Below are positions 46,288 through 55,525 of a DNA stretch of 64,000 bases, piece after piece. The position numbers were made by a program, and so were the translations under genes. Origin of the DNA: Aurantimonas sp. 22II-16-19i (GTDB lineage Bacteria; Pseudomonadota; Alphaproteobacteria; Rhizobiales; Rhizobiaceae). Position 1 is the first letter of the stretch, and each line of letters opens with the position of its first letter. The stretch lies in contig NZ_AQQS01000002.1 in NCBI RefSeq assembly GCF_002088275.1, positions 248,001 to 312,000 on the forward strand, written 5' to 3'. The notes beneath the pieces were generated by a model. That model made no database searches. It saw only the letters and a list, made by a program, of their open reading frames with translations, and was not told where the DNA came from.

Positions 46288-46345
46288 TCCGGAAAGGGAG
46301 GCGGCCCGGCCGGAACGGCCGGGCCGAGAGCCATGGGCCGGCCCG

Positions 46346-46753
46346 TCAGTTGCGGGCCGGGACGACTTCGCCGTCTTCCTTGGTGAAGGCGCCGATGTCG
46401 GGATTGGGAAGGATCTCCAGCACCTTTTCCGAGGGACGGCAGAGCCGGACGCCCTTGTCGGTCACGACGATCGGCCGGTTGATCAGGATCGGATTCTCCA
46501 TCATCGCCTGCAGCAGCTCCTCGTCGGAGAGCTTCTCGTCGTCGAGGCCGAGCTCATGATAGGGCGTGCCCTTCTCGCGCAAGAGATCCCGGGGCTTCAT
46601 GCCCATCATGTCGAGCAGTTCGATCAGCGTCTCGCGGCTCGGCGGCGTCTTCAGATATTCGATCACCTCCGGCTCCTCGCCGGACTGGCGGATCATCGCC
46701 AGCGTGTTGCGGGACGTGCCGCATTGCGGGTTGTGGTAGATCGTGACGGTCAT
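46346..46753 (-). CDS. arsC: Arsenate reductase, glutaredoxin-coupled (ArsC1)
   Basis: This 135-residue Spx/ArsC-fold enzyme has the catalytic cysteine C11 in [10 protein letters not shown], the EYLKTPPS block and [16 protein letters not shown]. It reduces arsenate to arsenite with glutathione/glutaredoxin. It is unrelated in fold to the second reductase of the operon. Confidence 0.94.
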   Translation of the reverse strand: MTVTIYHNPQCGTSRNTLAMIRQSGEEPEVIEYLKTPPSRETLIELLDMMGMKPRDLLREKGTPYHELGLDDEKLSDEELLQAMMENPILINRPIVVTDKGVRLCRPSEKVLEILPNPDIGAFTKEDGEVVPARN

Positions 46754-46961
46754 GGGAGCTCGGTCTCTCTCGGTCGATCGGCGGTGGTGCCGCCATGCGG
46801 AGGGCTGCGGAACGGGCGGTCGGCCGCGTTCCGGGTTCAGGTAGCCAGCCAAATATGATGGCCACCAGCCGCACGCCAAGTGTTCTGGCGTGCGTGACGG
46901 GGAACCGCCGAGAAGCCTCGCCCCGGACGGCGTCGACCAAGACCGGGATCGGTATCGATGC

Positions 46962-47489
46962 TCACGCGACCTTGTTCTCCGGGGCGGCGATGGTGGTGCC
47001 GATCGAATCCAGATGACGCTTCAGGCTGATCCTGTCGAGGCTGGCGATCGGCAGGCTGGCGAAGATCGAGATGCGGTTGTTCAGCTGCCGGAACGTCTCG
47101 GCGAAGGCGAGGGCACGCTCCGCCGGTCCGCCTTCCGCGCTGGCGGGATCGGGGACGCCCCAATGGGCGCTCATCGGCTGGCCCGGCCAGACCGGGCAGG
47201 CCTCGCCGGCCGCGTCGTCGCAGACCGTGAAGACGAAATGCAGCTTCGGCGCGCCCTCGCGGCCGGCGGCAAACTCTTCCCAGGATTTCGACCGCAGCCC
47301 CTCGACCCGAAAGTTCAGCCGGCGCAGGAGGTCGGTCGTCAGCGGGTGGACCTCGCCGCGGGGCTGGCTGCCGGCCGAATAGGCACGGAAGCGGGTGGAG
47401 AAGTCGCGATTCATGATGCTCTCGGCGATGATCGAGCGGGCCGAGTTGCCGGTGCACAGGAACAGGACGTTGTAGATTTCGTCGGTCAT
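46962..47489 (-). CDS. arsC: Arsenate reductase, low-molecular-weight phosphatase type (ArsC2)
   Basis: This 175-residue protein-tyrosine-phosphatase-fold enzyme has the CX5R loop LFLCTGNSARSIIAES with C12. FVFTVCDDAAGEACPVWPGQPMSAHWGVPDP supplies the resolving cysteines and the catalytic Asp. It has a long C-terminal helix region. ATG 47489 has GGGAGGAAG just before it; the longer open frame into arsR is not conserved. Confidence 0.92.
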   Translation of the reverse strand: MTDEIYNVLFLCTGNSARSIIAESIMNRDFSTRFRAYSAGSQPRGEVHPLTTDLLRRLNFRVEGLRSKSWEEFAAGREGAPKLHFVFTVCDDAAGEACPVWPGQPMSAHWGVPDPASAEGGPAERALAFAETFRQLNNRISIFASLPIASLDRISLKRHLDSIGTTIAAPENKVA

Positions 47490-47620
47490 TTCTTCCTCCC
47501 TTTGGAACGACATTTCATACCGTCGGCCCCGATCCTCGACCGGTGCCAAGGGGTACCCGTTCAAGCGCCGCCAAGGCTCGATACCAGTGCGCCGGGAGGC
47601 TGCCTCCCGGGCCACGGGTA

Positions 47621-47998
47621 TCAGCTGACGGTCTGGCGCCGCTTCGCTGCCTTCTCGCCGTCCGCACATCCTTCGTCGCAGGACGCGGATGCACCGACGC
47701 CGCAGATCTCGGGATGACCGTCGCAGCAGTCCTCGGCCAGGAAGGCGAGGAGAGCCCGCATCGCCTCGAAGCGCACCGCGTAGCGCACCATCCGGCCGTC
47801 GCGCCAGGAATGCACGAGGCCGGAGCGGTCGAGCCCGGCCAGGTGAAAGCTCATGCGCGTCGGCATGATCGACAGCCGCTCGGCGATCTCGCCCGACGGC
47901 AGCCCGTTCGGTCCGGCCTTGACGAGCAGGCGGAAGGCGCGCAGGCGGTCGGCATGGGCGAGGGCGGCAAGGGCGGCAACGGCGTGGTCATCTTCCAT
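47621..47998 (-). CDS. arsR: ArsR-type repressor with cysteine-rich tail
   Basis: This 125-residue winged-helix repressor has AALAHADRLRAFRLLVKAGPNGLPSGEIAERLSIMPTRMSFHLAGLDRSGLV and GRMVRYAVRFEAMRALLAFLAEDCC. Its C-terminus carries six cysteines (EDCCDGHPEICGVGASASC, DEGCADG), which probably forms the As(III) site. ATG 47998 was chosen because the promoter's expected start falls on it. An ATG at 48010 lies inside the -10 box. First gene of the operon, likely autoregulated. Confidence 0.93.
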   Translation of the reverse strand: MEDDHAVAALAALAHADRLRAFRLLVKAGPNGLPSGEIAERLSIMPTRMSFHLAGLDRSGLVHSWRDGRMVRYAVRFEAMRALLAFLAEDCCDGHPEICGVGASASCDEGCADGEKAAKRRQTVS

Positions 47999-48005
47999 GG
48001 ATGCG

Positions 48006-48033
48006 ATCATACAAGGATCGTTGGAGGATGCAA
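48006..48033 (-). promoter_or_regulatory. ars operon promoter, apparently leaderless
   Basis: On the minus strand TTGCAT (48028–48033), a 16-base spacer and TATGAT (48006–48011) form a strong sigma-70 promoter. Transcription would start near 47999, at the arsR ATG itself. Repeated CGATC(T)TTG(C/T)AT half-sites across the promoter are a plausible ArsR operator. Confidence 0.62.
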
Positions 48034-48169
48034 GATCGAGACGGCGTCCCGGATGAGCCTGGCCGCCTGTGTGGTCGACCTCGGCGAGCCACCGCCAGGA
48101 GATTCACGGTGCCGGTCTGTTCGCGGCAACCCGCCTGTGCCGGTGGCGCGCCGAACGGCGCTCGACGCG

Positions 48170-49039
48170 CTATCCCAGATCAGCCCGGTATCGGATGGGG
48201 CGAGCCCCCATGGCGCGTCGGAACGCCTCCTCGAACTGCGGCACGCTGCGGAACCCGCATCTTGATGCGATGTCCGCGACGGAGAGGTTCGTTGAGCGCA
48301 GCAGATCCCTCGACCGCAGGATTCTCCGTTCCAGGAGGAACTGATAGGGGGACTGGGAGGTCGTCGTCTTGAAAAGTCTCGAAAAATGGAACCGGCTCAG
48401 TCCCAGCACCTTCGCGAGGTCCTCGACGGAGAGATCGTCTTCCAGATGCGCCTCGATGAAATCCAGGAGCCGGTCCAGCTCAGCTTCGCTCAGGCGCGGG
48501 CCCGAACGCACAGCGTGCATCTGCAGCAGTTCGCCGACCGCCACGAGGCACAAGGATTCCAGATAGGCGGCACCCGAGCCGACGGTGATGGCGTTGGCCA
48601 GCTTTTCGAGTGTCACGCGAAGCGACAGGTCGAGGGCATAGAGGAAGGGCGGCGGACTGTTGACGGTGAAGCCGGTGCGAAACTCCTCGACCAGCGTCGT
48701 CGCATCGAAATACAGCGCCGTGAAACTGTTGCTGCGGATCTTCGGCACGGACCAGCCGGCGACCTGGCATCCGGCCGGGACGAAGGTCAGCCGGTGGCCG
48801 AGGGAGCGGCGGTGAGAGCGCGGGCCGTCGGAGAGCTCGACCTCACCGTCCTGCAACTCGATGTCGTGCAGGGCGAGGTAATGGCTGTTGCCCACGACCT
48901 TGTATTCGAACCGTTCGTCCGGGAGCCGCACATGCTCGATGCTCAGCCCCGACAGCTGGCGCAGCGGACGATCCGGCGATCGGACCCTCGCCGTTTCGAA
49001 CTCAAGTTCACAATCCGGATTGATGAACCGTGCGGGCAA
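48170..49039 (-). CDS. AraC-family transcriptional regulator
   Basis: This 289-residue protein has an N-terminal sensing/dimerisation region (about 1–175) and a C-terminal AraC/XylS DNA-binding domain: LSVEDLAKVLGLSRFHFSRLFKTTTSQSPYQFLLERRILRSRDLL … IASRCGFRSVPQFEEAFRRAMGARPIRYR. The inducer is unknown. It is transcribed away from the sensor kinase gene, so the two may be connected. Confidence 0.9.
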   Translation of the reverse strand: MPARFINPDCELEFETARVRSPDRPLRQLSGLSIEHVRLPDERFEYKVVGNSHYLALHDIELQDGEVELSDGPRSHRRSLGHRLTFVPAGCQVAGWSVPKIRSNSFTALYFDATTLVEEFRTGFTVNSPPPFLYALDLSLRVTLEKLANAITVGSGAAYLESLCLVAVGELLQMHAVRSGPRLSEAELDRLLDFIEAHLEDDLSVEDLAKVLGLSRFHFSRLFKTTTSQSPYQFLLERRILRSRDLLRSTNLSVADIASRCGFRSVPQFEEAFRRAMGARPIRYRADLG

Positions 49040-49273
49040 GATTCAGAATTCCTGCTTCAGTGTCAGTTTTCGTGCTGCTAAGGTCGCATTGTCAACCTCA
49101 TTACGGGACGAGTGAATGGACGACAATGCTACACTGCTAGCACCGCGGCGATCCTATCCAGATGCACGGCCGGATGCCATCGCGAAGAGGCCCGCGCCAT
49201 CGCCTCTGGTGGCCGAGCCCGGCCGCGCGCTGCGCGCCGACGAGCTTCCACGCGCCGGTGCATGCTTCGTCGC

Positions 49274-51190
49274 ATGGTACGAGGTGGAGCGGCAGACGCG
49301 TTGTTCCCAAGCCGAACGGTCCGTCGCTTGAATCCGCAGGTGGCACCCCAGTTCCTGCTCGATCTCAGCGACCGTTTGCGCGAGATCGCCGCTCCGCGCG
49401 CGGTCATGACGGCCGCGGCCGAGCTCTTGGGTCGGCACCTCGGGGCCATGCGCGTCGGCTATTCGGAAATGGAGGAGGACGGTGTCCACCTTCATGTCGA
49501 GGGGGACTGGCGGGCGGAGGGGGTGGACTCGGTCGAGGGCCGTCACAATCTCGAAAGCTACGGCCCGGAGATCGCTGACGCCTACCGGACGGGCCAACTG
49601 GTCGCCATCGAGGATTTCGATGCCGACGCCCGCACCGCCGGCAAACCTTCCGCCCAAGCGCATCACGCACTCGGTGTCCGCGGGCAACTCGCGGTGCCGC
49701 TGATCAAGGCCGGACGGCTGATTGCGCTCCTGTTCGTGCATTCGGCCGAACCGCGTCGCTGGAGCGAGGCGGACGTCGCGCTCGTGCGGGAGGTGGCGGA
49801 GCGCACCTGGGCCGCCGTCGAGCGGGCTCGTGCCGAAGAGGCGCTGCGGCTCAGCGAGGCACGGTTTCGCACCGCGCTGGAGATCGGGACGGTCGGCGCG
49901 ATCTATTTCGACATGGACGGGATGCTCATCGACGCCAATGACGCGTTCCTGCGAATGGGCGGCTACAGCCGGGAGGACCTCGAGGCGGGACGCCTGACCT
50001 GGCAGCGCCTGACCCCTGCCGAGTGGATGGACGATTCCGAGCATGCCTTCGCCGAGCTGAAGGAGAAGGGCCACACCACACCCTACGAGAAGCAGTACAT
50101 CCGCAAGGACGGCTCAAGGTGGTGGGCGCTGTTCGCCGCCAAGCTGCTGCCCGACGGCACGGGCTTCGAGTTCGTGCTCGATATCAGCCACAACAAGCAG
50201 ACGGAGGAGCGCCTGCGCGCCACGACGCAGCGGCTCAACGCGGTGCTCGACAATGCTTCGGTTGCCGTGTTCGTCATGGACGAGCAGCAGCACTGCATCT
50301 ACATGAACCCGGCCGCCGAGGTGCTGACCGGCTATACGCTGGCGGAAACGCAAGGGCGGCCGCTGCACGATGTCGTGCACCACACCTATCCCGACGGTCG
50401 TCCCTTCCCGATCGAGGAATGCGCCATCGACCGCGCCTTTCCCAGGAACAACAAGGAACAGGGGGAGGAGGTGTTCGTCCACAAGGACGGCAGCTTCTAC
50501 CCGATCGCCTTCACCGCGAGCCCGATCCGGGACGAGGACGCCAAGACGGTCGGGACCATCATCGAGGTGCGCGACATCTCACGCGAGAAGGCGGCGAAGG
50601 AGCGCCAGGCGCTGCTGATCGGCGAGCTGCATCACCGGGTGAAGAATACGCTGACCACGGTCCAGTCCGTCATGAACTTCACCCTGCGTACGTCGGACAG
50701 CATGGAAGCGTTCCGACAGGGGATGACCGGCCGGATCTCCTCGCTCGCCCGCAGCCATACGCTCCTGACCGACAACGAATGGGCCGGAGCCGATCTCCAG
50801 AAGATCATCCGCGCGGAACTGGAACCCTATGATGACGGCAAGCGGCTGACGCTCGATGGCGCGATCTTCCATCTCCCCGTCGATGTCGCCGTCCCGCTCG
50901 CCATGGCCGTGCACGAACTGACCACGAACGCCGTGAAATACGGCGCGCTGTCGGTCCCGGACGGGCGCCTGACCGTCGGCTGGAAGACGGAGCGGACGGA
51001 GAGCAGCACCATGCTCCATCTGGAATGGGTCGAGAGCAACGGTCCTCCCGTCACGCCCCCGGCCCGACGCGGCTTCGGCTCGACCTTGCTCGAGCGGGTG
51101 CTGGGCGGACAACTCGGCGGCACCGTGGAGGTGAACTATCCGCCGGAGGGCGCGCGCGTGCGCATCCAGGCCGTCATCTCGCAGGCCTGA
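49274..51190 (+). CDS. HWE-family sensor histidine kinase (GAF–PAS–PAS)
   Basis: This protein of about 638 residues has a GAF domain (about 28–190), two PAS domains (LSEARFRTALEIGTVGAIYF onward, and LNAVLDNASVAVFVMDEQQHC onward), then the kinase core. The core has the phosphorylated His of GELHHRVKNTL (H454), HELTTNAVKYGAL and the W-x-E of HLEWVESNGPP, marking the HWE family common in Hyphomicrobiales. GxGxP-type loops are replaced by FGSTLLERVLGGQLGG. There is no membrane helix. The start is uncertain: 49262, 49274 and TTG 49327 are all in frame. It may phosphorylate a non-adjacent response regulator. Confidence 0.88.
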   Translation: MVRGGAADALFPSRTVRRLNPQVAPQFLLDLSDRLREIAAPRAVMTAAAELLGRHLGAMRVGYSEMEEDGVHLHVEGDWRAEGVDSVEGRHNLESYGPEIADAYRTGQLVAIEDFDADARTAGKPSAQAHHALGVRGQLAVPLIKAGRLIALLFVHSAEPRRWSEADVALVREVAERTWAAVERARAEEALRLSEARFRTALEIGTVGAIYFDMDGMLIDANDAFLRMGGYSREDLEAGRLTWQRLTPAEWMDDSEHAFAELKEKGHTTPYEKQYIRKDGSRWWALFAAKLLPDGTGFEFVLDISHNKQTEERLRATTQRLNAVLDNASVAVFVMDEQQHCIYMNPAAEVLTGYTLAETQGRPLHDVVHHTYPDGRPFPIEECAIDRAFPRNNKEQGEEVFVHKDGSFYPIAFTASPIRDEDAKTVGTIIEVRDISREKAAKERQALLIGELHHRVKNTLTTVQSVMNFTLRTSDSMEAFRQGMTGRISSLARSHTLLTDNEWAGADLQKIIRAELEPYDDGKRLTLDGAIFHLPVDVAVPLAMAVHELTTNAVKYGALSVPDGRLTVGWKTERTESSTMLHLEWVESNGPPVTPPARRGFGSTLLERVLGGQLGGTVEVNYPPEGARVRIQAVISQA

Positions 51191-51310
51191 CATGGAAGGC
51201 AAGGCCAGAACCGCTGGTCCGACCGCTGCTGCTTTGCGCTGCCGCGGTTCGACTTGCAGCGGCACCGGTGCGCGGCTTCATCCGGTCGTTTCCACCAGCT
51301 CCGCCGCTCC

Positions 51311-52774
51311 CTACGCGTCGCCGGAAATGTGCGGCGCCACGTCGGCGCCGCCCATGCGGTTGTAGGCGTCGAGGGCGGCGACCTTGTAGGCCTCGGCCAA
51401 GGTGGGATAATTGAAGGTGTTCTCGACGAAGTAGTCGAGGGTGCCCTTCAGGTTGAGGACCGCCTGGCCGATGTGGATCAGCTCGGTGGCGCCCTCGCCG
51501 ACGATGTGGCAGCCGAGGAGGCGCCGGGTCTTGAGGCTGAAGATCATCTTCAGCATGCCCTTGTCGAGGCCCATGATGTGGCCGCGGGAGGTCTCGCGGA
51601 AGCGGGCGACGCCGATCTCGTAGGGGATGCCGCGCTCGGTGACCTCCTTCTCGGTCATGCCGACCATGGACATTTCCGGCACCGAATAGATGCCGTAGGG
51701 AAAATATTCCGGCGGCTCGACGGCGGAAAAGCCGAAGGCGTGGCAGGCGGCGACGCGGCCCTGTTCCATCGAGGTGGAGGCAAGGCTCGGAAAGCCGATG
51801 ACGTCGCCGGCGGCGTAGATGTGCGGGACCTCGGTCTGCAGCGTCTTCGGATCGACCTTGAGCCGGCCGCGATGGTCGGTGGTGAGCCCGCAGGCCTCAA
51901 GGTTGAGCGCCGTGGTCGAGCCCATCCGGCCGGCGGCGAAGAGGACCATCTGGCTGCGCACGTGGCGGCCGCCCTCGAGGACGATCTCGCAGAAGCCGTC
52001 GGCGAGCTTTCGCACCGCCTCGACCTTGTGGCCGAAGCGCAGGGCCATGCCGCTGTCGCGCAGCTGGTAGGTGAAGTCCTCGAGCAGCTCCCTGTCGATG
52101 AAGTCGAGCATGGTGTCGCGCGGCTCGATCAGCGTGACCTTGACGTCGAGGGCGTTGAAGATCGTCGCATATTCGACGCCGATGACGCCGGCGCCGATGA
52201 TCGCCATGGAGCGGGGCAGGGCGGCGAGCTCGATGATCTCGTCCGAGTCGAGGACGGTCTTGCCGTCGAAGGGGATGTAGTCCGGCCGGAACGGCTTGGT
52301 GCCGACGGCGATGAGGAAGTTGTCGGCGGTGAAGCGATGGCTTTCGCCCTCGTCGCCATGCACCTCGATCGAATGGGCATCGACGAAGCGGGCCTCGCCG
52401 CGCAGGGTGGCGACGCGGTTGCGGGCGAACTGGTGCTCCAGCACCTCGACCTCGTGGCCGAGGGTCAGGTGCAGGCGGTCGCGCAGGTCGGCCGCGGTGA
52501 TGTCCTGCTTCACCCGGTAGGCGCGGCCGTAGAAGCCCCGCTCGCGCCAGCCGGAAAGGTTGAGGACCGTCTCGCGCAGGGTCTTCGAGGGGATCGTCCC
52601 GGTGTGGACCGAGACGCCGCCGACCTTGCGGCCGCGCTCCACGACGAGGACTCTGTGGCCGAGCTTGGCGGCCTGGATCGCCGCGCGCCGGCCGGAGGGA
52701 CCGCTGCCGATGACGATGAAGTCGTAATGTTCCACGCGGGGTGCCTCGATGGTGGGGTGTCGCTCGGGTGGCAT
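51311..52774 (-). CDS. sthA: Soluble pyridine nucleotide transhydrogenase
   Basis: This 487-residue flavoprotein of the dihydrolipoamide-dehydrogenase superfamily has FAD loop GSGPSGRRAA, GAGVIGVEYA for NAD(P), and YAAGDVIGFPSLASTSMEQGR. The redox site reads HTGTIPSKTLRE, lacking the CxxxxC pair. This distinguishes the transhydrogenase from disulfide reductases. It balances NADPH with NADH. ATG 52774 gives the normal N-terminus; the longer open frame is low complexity. Confidence 0.93.
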   Translation of the reverse strand: MPPERHPTIEAPRVEHYDFIVIGSGPSGRRAAIQAAKLGHRVLVVERGRKVGGVSVHTGTIPSKTLRETVLNLSGWRERGFYGRAYRVKQDITAADLRDRLHLTLGHEVEVLEHQFARNRVATLRGEARFVDAHSIEVHGDEGESHRFTADNFLIAVGTKPFRPDYIPFDGKTVLDSDEIIELAALPRSMAIIGAGVIGVEYATIFNALDVKVTLIEPRDTMLDFIDRELLEDFTYQLRDSGMALRFGHKVEAVRKLADGFCEIVLEGGRHVRSQMVLFAAGRMGSTTALNLEACGLTTDHRGRLKVDPKTLQTEVPHIYAAGDVIGFPSLASTSMEQGRVAACHAFGFSAVEPPEYFPYGIYSVPEMSMVGMTEKEVTERGIPYEIGVARFRETSRGHIMGLDKGMLKMIFSLKTRRLLGCHIVGEGATELIHIGQAVLNLKGTLDYFVENTFNYPTLAEAYKVAALDAYNRMGGADVAPHISGDA

Positions 52775-53159
52775 GCCGACGAGCCGCAGGAGGCGCGTCT
52801 CGCCGGCATGCAGGAGTGGCTTGCAAGAAACGTGCCTATGCTTGACCGGGCCTTGAGGGACGCCAATCCCGCTCCGGCAAGCTGCTGCAACCGGCGGCGA
52901 GACAGTGGCGGCAGACGGGTGGCAGGTCGGCTGGGGCGGCCCGCGGGCGGGGTGAAGCATGGCGATCATCCCGGCGCGGCGGGCGCAGCTGCCGCTCGCA
53001 GCGACGGTCGATGCCCGTCGCCGCGGCAGATGCCGGCCTCGCCGGAGCGTCCCCGGACGCGCCGAAGGGTGACCGCGCCGTCACCGGCGATGCCATTGCC
53101 AGCGCCGCGGCCCGGCGCTACCACCTGCGGCAACGATCATTGTTAGCGGGGATGCCGCC

Positions 53160-54098
53160 ATGGCACTCGATGTCGCGGTCCAGATGGACCATGTCTCGTC
53201 GATCTCGATCAAGGGCGATTCGACCTTCGCCATCTGCCTCGAGGCGCAGCGGCGCGGGCACAGCCTGTTCCACTACACGCCGGAGCGGCTGTCGCTGCGG
53301 GACGGCAAGGTGACGGTGCGCGGCGAGGTGATGGAACTGCGCGAGGAGGAAGGCAACCACTTCACCCTCGGCCCGCTGGAAAAGCGCGATCTCGGCGACA
53401 GCGACGTCGTGCTCCTGCGCCAGGATCCGCCCTTCGACATGGCCTACATCACCTCGACCCACATCCTGGAGCGGGTGCAGCCGAAGACCCTGGTGGTCAA
53501 TGATCCGGCCGAGGTGCGCAATGCGCCGGAGAAGATCTTCGTCACCGATTTCCCGGACCTGATGCCGGAGACGCTGATCACCAAGGATCCGCTCGAGGTG
53601 GCCGAGTTCCGCAGGGAGTTCGGCGAGATCGTGATGAAGCCGCTCTACGGCAATGGCGGGGCGGGGGTGTTCCACATCACCCGGGAGGACCGCAACATCA
53701 CCTCCTTCATGGAAACCTTCGGCCTGCTGTTCCGCGAGCCGTTCATCGTGCAGCGCTACCTCAAGGACGTGCGCCAGGGCGACAAGCGGATCATCCTCGT
53801 CGACGGCGAGGTCGCCGGCGCGATCAACCGGGTTCCGGCGGAGACCGACGCGCGCTCCAACATGCATGTGGGCGGGGTTGCCACCGCCACCGAGCTGACC
53901 GAGCGCGAGCGCGAGATCTGCGCGCGGATCGGCCCGGCGCTGCGCGAGCGCAACCTCCTCTTCGTCGGCATCGACGTGATCGGCGGGCTGCTCACCGAGA
54001 TCAACGTGACGTCGCCCACCGGCATCCGCGAGGTGGCGCGCTTCGGCGGCAACGACATCGCGGCGATGATCTGGGACGCCATCGAATCGCGGCTCTGA
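53160..54098 (+). CDS. gshB: Glutathione synthetase
   Basis: This 312-residue ATP-grasp enzyme adds glycine to gamma-glutamylcysteine. It begins with the GshB N-domain ([30 protein letters not shown]) and has [19 protein letters not shown], the ATP-grasp core [15 protein letters not shown] and the metal segment [14 protein letters not shown]. It may also supply glutathione for the ArsC1 reaction. The start is the first ATG of the family alignment. Confidence 0.95.
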   Translation: MALDVAVQMDHVSSISIKGDSTFAICLEAQRRGHSLFHYTPERLSLRDGKVTVRGEVMELREEEGNHFTLGPLEKRDLGDSDVVLLRQDPPFDMAYITSTHILERVQPKTLVVNDPAEVRNAPEKIFVTDFPDLMPETLITKDPLEVAEFRREFGEIVMKPLYGNGGAGVFHITREDRNITSFMETFGLLFREPFIVQRYLKDVRQGDKRIILVDGEVAGAINRVPAETDARSNMHVGGVATATELTEREREICARIGPALRERNLLFVGIDVIGGLLTEINVTSPTGIREVARFGGNDIAAMIWDAIESRL

Positions 54099-54337
54099 GA
54101 GCGAGGGTCCCGGCGAGAGGCGTCGCGTCCCGGACGGGGCGGGCCGGGCCGGGCGTGACGGGCCGGGCAGGATGGTCGATCGCAGGCGTCGGCAGCGGCC
54201 GGACGCTTCAGTTTCCGTTCAACATGAATGGCGGATGAAGGCGCCGTTACGGAACTGTTCGGGCGCACTGTGTTTTCCTCAGGTCGAAAAGGTCGGGATC
54301 CCCCGGCCAGGAATTTTCGGCAGGAGGAACACCCATC

Positions 54338-55177
54338 ATGATGAAGACGCTTCTCGCAGCGGCCGTGCTGGCGGGCGCCGTCGCGGCCCCCGCGGGCACG
54401 GCCAACGCCTCGGAACGGGCGGTGGCGACCACCGACGTCAACCTGCGCGCCGGACCCTCGACCGAATATCCGGTCGTCGACGTCCTGGTCGCCGGCGAAC
54501 GCCTCCGGGTCTTCGGCTGCCTGCAGACCCGCTCCTGGTGCGACGTGCGCTTTCGCGGCCAGCGCGGCTGGATCTCGTCGAACTACATCGCGCTCACTGG
54601 CGGCAACTATTCCGGCCGGCAGGACTTCGACCCCTATTCGTCGCCGGTGATCACCTTCTCGGTCGACAGCTACTGGGGCGACCACTATCGCAGCCGCAAC
54701 TTCTACGGCGACCGGGACCGGTTCCGCGGGCATCGCGACCGCGACCGCGGCCATCGCGGCGACCGCGGGCGGGATCACGATCGCGGCGATTACCGCGACC
54801 GGGACCGGGACGGCGGCCGTGACCGGGATCGCGGCGACCACCGCCGCGGCCGCGACGACGACCGGCGGGACTATGGCGGTCGGGGCGACCGGGGCGGATG
54901 GGGCGACCGCGACGGCCGTCCGGGCTTCGACCGCGATCGCGGACCCGATCGGGCCGACTTCGACCGTGGCGGGCGGGGCGGCCGGGGCGACCGCGACGGC
55001 CGTCCGGGCTTCGACCGCGATCGCGGACCGGATCGGGCCGACTTCGACCGTGGCGACCGTGGCGACCGTGGCGGCCGGGGCGGCCGGGGCGACCATGATC
55101 GCGGCCCCCGCCGTGGTTCCGACACGCGCGGCCCGGGCAACGGCGGGCCGCCGGTGCCGCTCTACCGGGTCGACTGA
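54338..55177 (+). CDS. Secreted SH3-domain protein with Arg/Asp/Gly repeat tail
   Basis: This 279-residue protein has a Sec signal peptide (about 1–24, cleaved after ANA). A bacterial SH3 domain follows (VATTDVNLRAGPSTEYPVVDVLVAGERLRVFGC … WISSNYIA, about 30–87). The tail from about residue 125 is a hydrophilic repeat of Arg, Asp, Gly and His, including two near-identical 28-residue units. SH3 domains of this kind bind the cell wall. The tail is probably disordered and periplasmic. ATG 54338 is followed by a second ATG; AGGAGG lies upstream. Confidence 0.88.
   Translation: MMKTLLAAAVLAGAVAAPAGTANASERAVATTDVNLRAGPSTEYPVVDVLVAGERLRVFGCLQTRSWCDVRFRGQRGWISSNYIALTGGNYSGRQDFDPYSSPVITFSVDSYWGDHYRSRNFYGDRDRFRGHRDRDRGHRGDRGRDHDRGDYRDRDRDGGRDRDRGDHRRGRDDDRRDYGGRGDRGGWGDRDGRPGFDRDRGPDRADFDRGGRGGRGDRDGRPGFDRDRGPDRADFDRGDRGDRGGRGGRGDHDRGPRRGSDTRGPGNGGPPVPLYRVD
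54901..55054. repeat. 84-bp in-frame tandem repeat
   Basis: Bases 54901–54970 recur at 54985–55054 with one mismatch, an offset of 84 bases or 28 codons, so reading frame is kept. It encodes the repeated GDRDGRPGFDRDRGPDRADF unit. Confidence 0.9.
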
Positions 55178-55525
55178 CCCCGCGGCTGAGCGCCGGGCGG
55201 GTCGCGGGTCGTCATGCGCGATCCTCTCCCCGGCGGCATGACCGGAAACGAGCAGCGGCAGCCGGATGGCGATCCGGCCGTCGCTGTTTTCGTATCCCGC
55301 CCTTGCGTCGGATGGCTGGGACGACGTTCGTCGCTGGAAGACGACGGGCGTCACGCAGCGACGCGCCGGTCACGTCCGAAATCGTCTGTTCCCCGCATTT
55401 TCTGGTTGCCCTTGGGAAACATCTCGTAGAAGACTATCGTGTCACCGTAGCGTGCGCTCTTCCGGGCAAGAGCAGACGGCGACGGCCGATGTTGCGAGTA
55501 TCAGGGGCTGCCGTTTGACCGAGCC
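55178..55525. other. Intergenic region SH3 protein/glf
   Basis: These 348 bases have no supported gene. Short frames here lack any family signature and overlap each other. No hairpin with a T-run and no promoter box stood out. Confidence 0.4.

Noticed and set aside
44038-46386. A 782-codon plus-strand frame
   Set aside because: It is antisense to arsB and arsH and has a low-complexity charged translation.
54901-55054. Possible CRISPR-like repeat
   Set aside because: There are only two units, inside a coding region in frame, without spacers of regular size. It is a protein repeat.
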